From NCBI GenBank assembly GCA_963741135.1, contig CAVUHC010000006.1, positions 1,079,445 through 1,143,444 on the forward strand: DNA of 64,000 nucleotides, given 5' to 3'. Positions 24,811-33,698 of the stretch are shown here, piece by piece. A program made the position numbers and the translations under genes. The DNA comes from Gp6-AA40 sp963741135 (GTDB taxonomy: Bacteria > Acidobacteriota > Vicinamibacteria > Vicinamibacterales > UBA2999). Under the pieces are notes generated by a model that made no database searches, was not told where the DNA came from, and saw nothing but the letters and a program-made list of their open reading frames with translations. Every line of letters starts with the position of its first letter. Within the stretch, counting starts at the first letter, position 1.

Positions 24811-25510
24811 GGCTGTGCTCCCGCCGGCGTCGCCGAGATCTTGCCGACACCGACCATTGCGTCGCGCGTGACGAGCGCGGCAAGCTGTTCTTCGCTCAGC
24901 GTCTCGGTGCCCGGCGGCCGCTCCGGCACCACCATGTACCGCAATTCCGCGGTGCTGTCCCACACGCGCACCTCGACGTCCTGAGGAAGCTCGAGACCGA
25001 ACTCGCGCAGGACGCCCCGCGGATCGATCACGGACCGTGAGCGGTACGGGGCGGACTTGTACCAGACCGGCGGCAGTCCGAGCACCGGCCACGGATAACA
25101 GGAGCAGAGCGTGCACACGACAAGGTTGTGCACTCTGGCGGCTGTTCTCAACCGCGACCATGTGTTCGCCCTGCATGCCGCCGTACCCGAGCTCCGCGAG
25201 TGCGGCGTCGGCGTCGGTCAGCAACCGTTGCTTGTAGGCGGGATCGACCCAGGCGCGTGCGACCACGCGCGCACCGTTGCGCGGGACCGATCTTGTGTTC
25301 GTAGGTGTCGATCAGGGCATCGAGGGCCTTTCGATCGACCAGGCCCTTTTCGACGAGCAGCGATTCAAGCGACTTCACGCGCAACGCGAGGTCCGACGGC
25401 ACTGCCTGATGCTCAGCGCGTTGGGCCTGGGCCTCCGAAGCCACGGGCGTCGCTGCTGCCCCTGCGGCGGTCATCGCAACTCTCAGAAAACCGCGTCGAC
25501 TTTCATCCAT
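24807..25510 (-). CDS. nthA: Cobalt-type nitrile hydratase alpha subunit with Tat signal (two frameshifts)
   Basis: Three frames join into one alpha subunit of about 230 residues. The first (from ATG 25510, AGGAGCC upstream) has a twin-arginine signal, SRRGFLRV at 4-11, a hydrophobic stretch and AQA at 27-29, then LESLLVEKGLVDRKALDALI. The second has ARAWVDPAYKQRLLTDADAA and GMQGEHMVAVEN. The third has VCTLCSCYPWPVLGLPP at about 25090-25118 and VWDSTAELRYMVVPERP. VCTLCSC with Thr marks the cobalt enzyme; iron enzymes have Ser. A surplus C near 25285 and one near 25148 restore the frame, so these are probably sequencing errors. Nitrile hydratases are normally cytoplasmic; the leader is in frame with conserved alpha sequence. 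Confidence 0.85.
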
Positions 25511-25542
25511 GGAGGCTCCTACGGAATGCTACTCCTCGTCAG

Positions 25543-25597
25543 GATGTTCGCCAATGTCTTGGCCGTTTCGTATCCGACCAGGGCTTTGCCGCTCTCC
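25543..25597 (+). repeat. 55-bp direct repeat, MoxR fragment upstream of nitrile hydratase
   Basis: A second copy of 22774-22828 with 54 of 55 bases identical. On the minus strand it encodes ESGKALVGYETAKTLANI, but no start or downstream MoxR sequence accompanies it. The remaining 25511-25710 gap holds no gene I can support. Confidence 0.9.
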
Positions 25598-25710
25598 ACC
25601 TCGCACACTCATCCTTGACATGAACCCGCCCTGGGTGTAGGAAACGTGCTGAAACGCATCTCTTCGCTATCAGACGGGCCAGTAGCTGGAACCAGCACGG
25701 GAGGTATGTG

Positions 25711-26896
25711 ATGAGGAGACGACTGCTCGCGGTGCTCGGTGTGGTCGCGGTGATCCTCGCCGTCATCGTCCTGCTGAAGGTGGCGCCAGTCGGAGTCGCT
25801 GGTCAAGCCTCTGCCGCTACGGGCTCTGCGACCAAGACCGCGTGGGGCGACCCGGACTTGCAGGGCATTTGGACCGACGAGTTTCAGACGCCGTTGCAGC
25901 GACAGACGAAGTACGCCAGCAAAGAACTGTTCACCGAACAGGAACGCGCTGAACTGGACAACCAGCGAGCGGGGATTCTTCGTCGAGACCAACGCGTGGA
26001 GATCGGGACCGAACGCGACGTCGCCGGCGCGTACAACGCCGTGTTCCAGTCAATCAAGCACACCGGCAGACGAACATCGCTGGTCGTCGATCCGCGCAGA
26101 TGGACGAATACCCCCCGTGACGCCTGAGGCGAAACAGCGGAGCGACGTGGAACGTGAGTTCCGGCTCGCGCTCCTGCAAGCCACGGAGACCTGCAAGAAT
26201 AAAGAGGCCGGGTGCGCCGGCGGGAAGTACGGACCACCGTCACCGAGACGAGCCGAGATCCCGTCCTTCTACAACACGGGACGACTCAATCGGTCCGACG
26301 GTCCGGAGGACCGCAGCATGACGGAACGGTGCATGGCCGCGGTGCTGCCCGATTTTGGCGGCTATCGCCGGATCGTGCAGTCGCCTGAAGCCGTGTCGAT
26401 CTTCTACGACGTGGGCCAGGGGCAGGGATGGCAGCGCATCATCCTCCTGAACGGCGGGCCGCATCTTCCACAATCCATCCGCGAGCGGTTCGGGGACTCG
26501 CGCGGCCGCTGGGAGGGCAACACGCTCGTCGTCGACGTCACCAATTTCTCTCCCAAGAGCGACTTCATGGGCGCGCGCGAGAACCTGCACCTCGTCGAGC
26601 GCTGGACGCGCGCCGACGCGAAGACGCTCGAGTATTCCGTCACGATTGAGGATCCGACGACGTGGACGAAGCCGTGGACCGTCAAGCAGGAAATGACCAG
26701 GCAGGACGAGCAGGCGAACAGGATCTACTACGAGCCCCGGTGTCACGAAGGGAACTACGGCTTGCCGGCGTTGCTCATTGGCACGCGCGCAGAAGAGGCC
26801 GCCTTCGCCAAGGGGCGCGGCCCCAATCCGGCGACAAAGGACTCGGCCACGGATTTCGGCGCCGAAGGCGGCGTGGATGCGTTGACAGGAAATTAG
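25711..26896 (+). pseudogene. Secreted PWGDPDLxG-family protein with one frameshift
   Basis: Two frames make one protein of about 395 residues. The first has a signal helix and TAWGDPDLQGIWTDEFQTPL up to SLVVDP; the second has RIPPVTPEAKQR (in frame with the first after dropping one base near 26097), NGGPHLPQSIRERFGDSRG, RWEGNTLVVDVTNFS and YSVTIEDPTTWTKPW. The ATG at 25711 follows GGGAGGT. It is a close relative of 5438 and 10678. It ends 7 bases before the next gene and starts the second copy of the secreted-family/DUF6152 module. A lone one-base break in well-kept sequence suggests an assembly error. Confidence 0.75.
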
Positions 26897-26903
26897 GATT
26901 CCC

Positions 26904-27871
26904 ATGCGAAACCGGTTCAAAAGCTCGCTCATTGCGACAGGCATTGCCGCAGCCACTGTGAGCGCCGTCGTCACGGTGTCGATGACACGGACCACGGGCC
27001 AGGTATCGCGAACGGCACGCACTGCGGACGGCAAGCCCAACCTCAGCGGAGTGTGGCAGGCCAACAACGAGGCGAACTGGGATCTGCAGGCCCATCAGGC
27101 GCGTCCGGGGGCGGTGACGCAACGGGGCGTCTACCCATATGCCTACGCCGAGGTGCCTGCGGCACCGGTGCTGGCTCTCGGCGCTGCCGCGGGAGTTCCC
27201 GGATCACTCGGCGTCGTGCAGGGCGATGCGCAGATTCCTTACACGCCGGAAGCCGCTGGCCAGAAAACAGGAGAACGCCGCCCATTGGATCGACCGTGAC
27301 CCGGAGCTGAAGTGCTATTTGCCGGGAATTCCCCGCGCGACGTACATGCCCTATCCGTTTCAGATCGTCCAGAGCTCGAACGAAGATCCAGATGGCCTAC
27401 ACGTTTTCGAATGCCGCCCGCACAATCCACCTGGATAAAGTCGAGGGCCCGCCCGACGACACGTGGATGGGCCACTCGGTCGGCCGCTGGGAAGGGGACA
27501 CGCTCGTCGTCGACGTGACGCATTTCAACGACAAGACCTGGTTCGACAGGGCCGGAAATTTTCACAGCGACGCATTGCATGTCGTTGAACGGTTCACGCC
27601 AATCACGCCCGACGCCCTTCGTTACGAAGCGACGATCGAAGATCCGAAAGTGTTCACGCGCCCCTGGAAAATCGCGATGCCGATCTACCGGCGCCTGGAG
27701 CCGAACATTCAGCTCCTCGAGTACCCGTGCATCGACTTCGCGGAGGAGTTCTTGTACGGAAATCTCCGCAAGCAGCAGTTGGTCAAGCACTGGGAAGGCG
27801 AGACCATCGTCGTCGACATCAAGCGCAAGGTTCCGCCCGGCGATCGCCTCTATGAATGGTACGGAAAGTAA
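26904..27871 (+). pseudogene. Secreted GKPNLxGxW-family protein with two frameshifts
   Basis: Three frames give one protein of about 320 residues: a signal peptide then TADGKPNLSGVWQANNEANW; next DPELKCYLPGIPRATYMPYP; then HSVGRWEGDTLVVDVTHFND, GNFHSDALHVVERFTP and YEATIEDPKVFTRPWKIAMP. It is closely related to the gene at 6597-7474, with the same order of elements, and here the C-terminus is longer (KHWEGETIVVDIKRKVPPGD). It lies between a PWGDPDLxG gene and a DUF6152 gene. Frame changes fall near 27265 and 27395. Confidence 0.7.
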
Positions 27872-27890
27872 GCTGAGGAGGCTGCATTCG

Positions 27891-28338
27891 ATGTCAATGA
27901 AGCTAACGGTTGTGGTGATGGGCGTGGGTCTGTTTTTCGCGGGAACGCGCGGTGTCGCTGCGGGCGCACCACGCATTTGCCGCTGAATTCGACGCGAACA
28001 AGCCGGTCCACTTCGAGGGCACGGTCACGAAGATGGAATGGGTCAATCCGCATGTGTGGCTCCACATCGATGTGAAGAAGCCGGATGGGAGTGTGGAAAA
28101 CTGGGCGTTCGAGGCCGGGACCCCGAACGTTCTATTCCGGCGGGGGTTTACGAAGGAGTCGCTGCTGCCGGGAACGAAAGTCGTCGTTGACGGGTATCAG
28201 GCGAAGGACGGGTTGAAGAGGGCTAACGGCCGGGACCTCACGTTCTCCGATGGACGCAAGATGTTTCTCGGGTCGTCTGGCACTGGCGCCCCGTATGAAT
28301 TGACACCCAACAACCAGAAGGTGCCGCCCAAGAATTAG
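27891..28338 (+). pseudogene. Secreted DUF6152 family protein with one frameshift
   Basis: The signal peptide (MSMKLTVVVMGVGLFFAGTR) lies in one frame and the mature domain in another, with the change near 27965. The second frame begins AHHAFAAEFDANKPVHFEGT and has MEWVNPHVWLHIDVKKPDG, the DUF6152 signature. GAGGAGG lies 8 bases before ATG 27891. It is closely related to the 4960 protein and completes the second module. The break falls between two well-conserved parts, so it may be a sequencing error. Confidence 0.75.
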
Positions 28339-28339
28339 C

Positions 28340-29950
28340 GGACTGGGTTGCTGGCACGTGCCGGGCCAGCCCTGGCGGCATGCGAGGGCCTCCAGGGCGG
28401 CTCGACTCCTTTCCGTGATCGGACCTTTACTGCCCCTCAGGATGATTGGGTAGTCCTCGAGCGTCGGCGGCGCGCTCTCCAGCGTCCCGGCGGTGGCTAC
28501 TCTGTTGGCGTTTACGCACGCAGGCGAAAACCCGAGCGCGCATCCGCGCCGTATCGATTCCGCCGCGCCCGCCTGATCGAGCTCGCGTTGAGCCTGCAGG
28601 ATACCGAGCTCGTTACACGCCCAGCCGGATCCGCGGTCGCAGCGGCTCGACACGACGTTCTCGAGGTAACGGCAGGCGTACGGCTCGTTCATCCGTGCAG
28701 GCCTGCCGCCAGAATGGCAGCCACTGACCAGGATGGCTGTCGCCGACTCCTTGCGCAGCGCTCATCACCGCAAACACGATCGCCCACACCGACATGTACG
28801 CCAGGTGGCGCTGACGGGGCGCCAGCCATTGGGCGAGCGCTCGCAGGATCAAACGCTCGCAGCAGCTTCGATCGCGCGGCACGATCGATCAGCGTGATCG
28901 ACAGGTTCAAGATGGGAACCTGCAGCAGCTTGTCGTAAAAGGTCGGCAGGCCCGCGTTCCCGAGCAGCTCGTACAAAGCGATGGTGCTGAGCCCGTAGAG
29001 CACGCCGAAGATCACACGCCCCAGCTCCGTGCGTGGCGAGGTGGACGGATCGGTGAACAGCAGGTGCATGCCGAGGAAGACGGCAATCGGGATATACGAA
29101 TCGTAGAAGAAGTAGATTCCTGTTGCCGCGTAGTACAGCAGTCCGAAAAGGTAGGTCGTCACCACGGCCGACATCGTCATCGAGGTCACGCCGAAGAAGT
29201 ACTGGCCCGGCAGGCCGATCAGAAAGAGCATCAAATACATGTGAGGCGGATAGAACTGCGTGCTCGCAATGTCCTGGGCCCAGGTGAGGTCGCTCCTGCC
29301 CGTGACGAATCAGGCCAAGCGAAAACACGGCGAGTGGAAACGACGAGGGGTTGAAGATGTGCGCGCGCCGGCCTTCCTTGTCCCAGCGGATCAGTTCTTT
29401 GGCGGCGAAACCGAGCGCCACCATGAGGAACTGCAGGTAGAACCAGTCCGGCTTGAACGTAGAGGAACAGGTTGATGCTGAAAATGACGGGGAACGGACC
29501 GAACCCCAATGTATAGGTGTCGCGTCGTGACCAGCTGAGGAGCATGTCGAAGGCGTATGCGAACAGCAGCTGGGCGGCAATGAGGTAGGCCGAGTCGTAC
29601 ACCGGACGCCAGTACCAGCCCCAATACAAGAGGACCGAGCCCTGCGCACACGCCTGGAGATAGTGCTGCTTCCGCAGGACGATCTCGAGCGTCAGCGTGC
29701 GGCCCGTGCGTAGTACCGATGCCAGGAGCACGGCATTCCACACGAGCAGGACCGCCGCGGCGCCAAGAAACGCCCGCAACAGCGACGCGTTCTGTCGCAC
29801 GGAATCGAGGGACGCGAAGGCAACGAGGCCCGACGTGAAGACGAGGGGAAGGCCAAGCGCGCCCAGACCGCGGAATCCGGACCGAGGCGGACCGCCTGGC
29901 GTCGATAGGACTTCGTCAGGGCCGAAGCGCGTACCGGGCGCGATCGACAT
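28340..29950 (-). pseudogene. RnfD/NqrB-like membrane protein with Cys-rich Sel1-like tail, several frameshifts
   Basis: From ATG 29950 the product has about nine membrane helices spread over three frames: LRKQHYLQACAQGSVLLYWG and FGPFPVIFSINLFLY; then FLMVALGFAAKELIRWDKEG with RAHIFNPSSFPLAVF; then MYLMLFLIGLPGQYFFGVTS and HLLFTDPSTSPRTELGRVIF. The NPSSFPL and TDPSTSP elements match the NQR2/RnfD/RnfE family. Two further frames carry AYMSVWAIVFAVMSAAQGVG and a cysteine-spaced tail (RCDRGSGWACNELGILQAQ, RRGCALGFSPACVNANRV) resembling Sel1 repeats. The tail frame stays open to 28132, antisense to DUF6152, but I end the gene near 28340. No other Rnf/Nqr gene is nearby, so it is not part of a complete pump. 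Electron transport is only suggested. Confidence 0.55.
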
Positions 29951-30039
29951 TTCGAGTAGTCGGCGAAGTATATCGGGGTTTTGCAGCGACCTCCTCTATT
30001 GGGAGCTGTGTCGCAGGTGTAGCATGATGCCGAGCTCTT

Positions 30040-31917
30040 ATGACTTCATCGTGCGCGTCCCGCGTTCCGCCCTGCCTCCTTGCCGCGCTGGTCTTGCTGC
30101 TTGCGGGAAGCTCCATTCTTCATCCTGCCGCGAACACGCAAGCCTTCAGAGAAATCCGTGAATCCCCCATCGTTGCGAGTCCAGCCTTCTCGGACAAGGA
30201 ACTGATGGCGCCTCCCACCGGCAGCTGGCTGAAGAACGGAGGCAACCTTTTCAACCAGAACTACTCGCCTCTTACGCGGATCAATCGTGAGACCGTGGCG
30301 AACTTGAAAGCCGTTTGGCGAGCGCGCCTGGACGGGTCGGGAACCGGTACCAAGTATTCCGGCGAAGCCCAGCCCGTTGTCCATGAAGGCGTGATCTATG
30401 TAGTGACGGGCGCTGACGACGTCTTCGCTGTGAGCGTGAAGACGGGCAAGATCCTGTGGAAGCACCAGGCGAATCTCGTCGACACCATTACCACGGTCTG
30501 CTGCGGCTGGACGAGTCGGGGCGTGGCATTGGGCGAGGGGAGAGTGTATGTGGGGCAGTTGGACGGCCGCCTCGTCGCCCTGGATCAGAAGTCGGGCGAA
30601 CCCGTTTGGTCTATTCAGGCGGAACGCTGGCAGAACGGGTACACGATTACTGCCGCCCCGCTTTACTACAACGGAATGATCGTCGTTGGCTTTGCCGGCG
30701 GCGAGAACGGCACGCGGGGCCGGGTGAAGGCCTACGACGCAAAAAACGGCAACCTGATCTGGACCTTCTACACGATTCCCGGTCCTGGTGAGTTTGGTCA
30801 CGACACGTGGCCCCAGGACAGTGAAGCGTGGCTGCACGGTGGAGCCACGGTGTGGCAGACGCCTGCCGTGGATCCAGAGCTGGGTCTGATTTACTTTACG
30901 ACGGGCAATCCTGGACCTGACTTCAACGGACGAATCAGGCCTGGAAACAATCTCTTCTCCACGTCCATGGTGGCCATTGATGCGCGCACTGGAAAATACC
31001 GGTGGCACTTTCAACAGGTTCACCACGATCTCTGGGACTACGATGGCCCGAGCCCCGTCATCCTCTTCGACGTAAGGATCAACGGCCGGGTCCGCAAAGC
31101 AGCCGCCGAGGCGAACAAGGCGGGTTGGGTGTACATCCTCGACCGCACAGACGGGAAGCCGCTGATCGGCATAGATGAAAAACCGGTTCCGCAGGAGCCG
31201 CGGCAGCGTACGTCGGCAACTCAGCCTGTTCCGCGGGGAGACGCCTTCGTGCCGCAGCAGGTGGACATCGCCCCCGAAGACTTTACGCTTGTGAATCAGG
31301 GGCGGATCTTCACCCCATTCTGGATGGAGCCCATCGTCGCCAAACCCGGCGCGAGGGGCGGGGCGAACTGGCCGCCGAGCTCCTACGATCCCACGACGAA
31401 CTACTTCTATGTGTGCGCCACCGACGGCGCGAATGTATTCAGGGGTGGCGAGGAGGACGAACAGATCACACCGGAAGGGACCCGCTATCTGGGAAGCGCC
31501 TTTGGCGGCGCTCCCATTCCGGCGTCGGGCATCTTCGCAGCACTGGACATGAAGACCAATCGTCTTGTCTGGCAACAGAGGTGGAAGGACTCCTGCTACA
31601 GCGGATCGGTGACGACGGCGGGTGGCCTGGTCTTCGTCGGAAGAAACGACGGACGTCTGACGGCCCTGAACGCTGCGACCGGCAAGCGCCTCTGGGAATT
31701 TCAGACAGGCGCGGGTCTGAATGCTCCAACCAGCGTCTTTGAGTACGAGGGAGAAGAGTACGTGGTCGCCTATTCGGCGGGTAGTCTCTTTGCCGGATCG
31801 CCCCGTGGCGACAGCATCTGGCTGTTTTCTCTAGCGGGAACGCTGAAAGAGGTAGCGCCTGCTTCAGCGATGGTTCCGCCCACGAATCCAGTTCCTGCGG
31901 CAGCCGAACATCAGTGA
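30040..31917 (+). CDS. PQQ-dependent alcohol dehydrogenase, exported, DxD (lanthanide-type) site
   Basis: 625 residues with an N-terminal signal. It is an eight-bladed quinoprotein: the W-docking motifs recur (GKILWKHQANLV, GEPVWSIQAERW, GKRLWEFQTGAG), the vicinal Cys pair of the PQQ disulfide ring is TVCCGW at 154-155, and the active site is HHDLWDYDGPSP with Asp333 and Asp335. Asp two residues after the catalytic Asp is the marker of lanthanide-using enzymes (XoxF, ExaF, PedH), whereas calcium enzymes have Ala, Ser or Thr there. The substrate alcohol is unknown. No CxxCH domain is attached, so an external cytochrome is needed; the diheme cytochrome at 33699 is a candidate. The ribosome site is weak. 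Confidence 0.88.
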   Translation: MTSSCASRVPPCLLAALVLLLAGSSILHPAANTQAFREIRESPIVASPAFSDKELMAPPTGSWLKNGGNLFNQNYSPLTRINRETVANLKAVWRARLDGSGTGTKYSGEAQPVVHEGVIYVVTGADDVFAVSVKTGKILWKHQANLVDTITTVCCGWTSRGVALGEGRVYVGQLDGRLVALDQKSGEPVWSIQAERWQNGYTITAAPLYYNGMIVVGFAGGENGTRGRVKAYDAKNGNLIWTFYTIPGPGEFGHDTWPQDSEAWLHGGATVWQTPAVDPELGLIYFTTGNPGPDFNGRIRPGNNLFSTSMVAIDARTGKYRWHFQQVHHDLWDYDGPSPVILFDVRINGRVRKAAAEANKAGWVYILDRTDGKPLIGIDEKPVPQEPRQRTSATQPVPRGDAFVPQQVDIAPEDFTLVNQGRIFTPFWMEPIVAKPGARGGANWPPSSYDPTTNYFYVCATDGANVFRGGEEDEQITPEGTRYLGSAFGGAPIPASGIFAALDMKTNRLVWQQRWKDSCYSGSVTTAGGLVFVGRNDGRLTALNAATGKRLWEFQTGAGLNAPTSVFEYEGEEYVVAYSAGSLFAGSPRGDSIWLFSLAGTLKEVAPASAMVPPTNPVPAAAEHQ

Positions 31918-32021
31918 ACGCGGGCCCACCGCGAGCGACACCGGGGTCTTGCGACGACGAACTCAGGGCCGGGTCTCGATGACCAGGCAGTAACCGCGCG
32001 GTTGGACCGCTGACACACCGG

Positions 32022-32049
32022 AAAGGGCCAGGAGCAATCCTGGCCCTTT
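32022..32049. terminator. Bidirectional Rho-independent terminator
   Basis: A perfect 12-bp stem, AAAGGGCCAGGA / TCCTGGCCCTTT, with loop GCAA is flanked by T-run on the plus side and A-run on the other. It separates the convergent PQQ dehydrogenase genes ending at 31917 and 32051. The stretch 31918-32021 holds nothing else. Confidence 0.9.
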
Positions 32050-32050
32050 T

Positions 32051-33691
32051 CTATTGCGGGAGTGCCCACGCCGTGAGCGTGGTGCCAGCGGGCACGAGCA
32101 CGTGCTGGCGGCCGTCGAGCATGTACGTCGTCGGGGACGTGCCGTGCATGGCGGCACCCATCTGATATCGCCACAGCAGCCTGCCATCGCGCGAGTTGAG
32201 CGCCAGCAGGTTGCCCTCGGCATCGCCGCTGAAGATCAGGCCCGATGCCGTGGTCAGCAGGCCGGCGGTCGACGGCGTCAGATAGCGGAACTCCCACTTC
32301 CGCTCGCCCGTCGCGGGATCGATCGCGCGAAGCGCGCCATACGCCGGTGACTCGGCGCTCGATACCCGCTGGCCGGCTCCGCCGGTGAACCGGTCGCCTG
32401 CCTTGTAGTCGGGTTTCCACGCGTAGAACGTCATGCACACTTCGCGCGCATTGACGAAGAACGTTCGCGTGGACGGATCGAAGGTGGGTGGCCAGAAGTT
32501 TGTGCCGCCAGTGATGTCGGGACAGGTGACCTCACCTTTCTCGTCAGGCTCGTGGCCCGGCAGAAGGATCGGCCGGCCGGTGGCGAAATCAACCTCTTTC
32601 GCCCACGTCGTGGTCACGAATGGTTTCGCGACGATCAGCTTGCCGGTCGTGCGGTCGAGCGTGTAGTAGAAGCCATTACGGTTCGCGAACATCACGACTT
32701 TGCGCGGCTGGCCCGCAACGGTGATCTCGCCAAGGACCGGAACCTCCGTCGCGTCCCAGTCGTGCAGGTCGTGCGGTGTGAACTGATAGTGCCAGCGAAT
32801 CTTTCCAGTGTCGGCGTCGAGGGCCACGAGCGAGGTGCTGTACAGATTGTCGCCTTCGCGGCTCGCGCTGTGGTAGTCGGGACCGGGATTCCCGGTTCCG
32901 TAGAACACCAGATTCTGCTCCGGATCGTAAGCGCCTGTGACCCAGACGCCCACACCTCCGATCTTCCACGAATCGCCGGCCCACGTGTTGTGGCCCGGCT
33001 CGCCTGGTCCCGGAATCGTGTAGAAGCGCCAGGCGCGCTTGCCCGTCTGCGCGTCGTACGCGTCGATGAACCCGCGGATCCCGAATTCGCCGCCGGCCAC
33101 GCCGACGATGACCTTGTCCTTCACGACGAGCGGCGCAATCGTCGAGGCGTAGCCGTTGGTGTACTCCTGCATCGTTACGTCCCAGGCAATGGCCCCGGTC
33201 TTCATGTCGAGCGCGAGCAGATGCGCGTCGAGCGTGACCATGAAGAGCTTGTCGCCCAGGACGCCGAACCCGCGATTGACGAGACCGCAGCAGGCCGTCA
33301 GGTTGGGGGGCAGCTCGCGGCGGTACCGCCAGATCTGACGCCCTGTGCGCGCGTCGAGCGCCCACGCCACGTTCTGCGGTCCTGTGACGTAGAGGACGTT
33401 GTCACGCAGGAGTGACGTCGTTTCGAAATTCCCGAGCGTACCCGTCTGGAACGTCCACTGCGGCACCAGGCGATTCACGTTGTCGGGCGTGATCTGCGTG
33501 AGCGGGCTGTGCCGCTGGTTGCTGTAGTTGCCACCGAACGTCAGCCAGCGCGAGCCGTCGGCCGGCAGCCCCTCGGAGATCTCCTGCAGCGTGATGAGTG
33601 GCGGCGGAGCCGCCTGCTGTGCCGCTACGGCAACGGCACCGCTGAGGAGCAACAACGCAATCCGGACGAGACGGATGGTCGTGGTGCGCAT
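32051..33691 (-). CDS. PQQ-dependent dehydrogenase, exported, DxD (lanthanide-type) site
   Basis: 546 residues. ATG 33691 follows AGGAG and begins a signal peptide ending VAVAAQQ. The quinoprotein landmarks are SRWLTFGGNYSNQRHSPLTQ, vicinal cysteines in TACCGLVNRG, GNPGPDYHSASREGDNLYS and the active-site loop TPHDLHDWDATEVPVL with Asp311 and Asp313. The DWD pattern again predicts lanthanide use. The C-terminal half (RYLTPSTAGLLTTASGLIFS) is typical of type I methanol/ethanol family enzymes. It starts 7 bases after the diheme cytochrome gene, so the pair forms an operon: the dehydrogenase oxidises an alcohol or aldehyde in the periplasm and the cytochrome takes the electrons. Substrate unknown. 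Confidence 0.88.
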   Translation of the reverse strand: MRTTTIRLVRIALLLLSGAVAVAAQQAAPPPLITLQEISEGLPADGSRWLTFGGNYSNQRHSPLTQITPDNVNRLVPQWTFQTGTLGNFETTSLLRDNVLYVTGPQNVAWALDARTGRQIWRYRRELPPNLTACCGLVNRGFGVLGDKLFMVTLDAHLLALDMKTGAIAWDVTMQEYTNGYASTIAPLVVKDKVIVGVAGGEFGIRGFIDAYDAQTGKRAWRFYTIPGPGEPGHNTWAGDSWKIGGVGVWVTGAYDPEQNLVFYGTGNPGPDYHSASREGDNLYSTSLVALDADTGKIRWHYQFTPHDLHDWDATEVPVLGEITVAGQPRKVVMFANRNGFYYTLDRTTGKLIVAKPFVTTTWAKEVDFATGRPILLPGHEPDEKGEVTCPDITGGTNFWPPTFDPSTRTFFVNAREVCMTFYAWKPDYKAGDRFTGGAGQRVSSAESPAYGALRAIDPATGERKWEFRYLTPSTAGLLTTASGLIFSGDAEGNLLALNSRDGRLLWRYQMGAAMHGTSPTTYMLDGRQHVLVPAGTTLTAWALPQ

Positions 33692-33698
33692 AACACTC

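Noticed and set aside
22774..25597. Insertion sequence or transposon ends
   Set aside because: The repeat is direct, lies within MoxR coding sequence, and no transposase or terminal inverted repeat was found between the copies.
24807..29950. Programmed frameshifting as the cause of split genes
   Set aside because: The breaks occur at unrelated sequences, in different gene types, several times per gene, and without a common slippery site.
30046..31575. A 509-codon open frame antisense to the first PQQ dehydrogenase
   Set aside because: It is rich in Arg, His and Val with no motif, and mirrors a well-conserved gene. GC-rich codon use produces long antisense frames.
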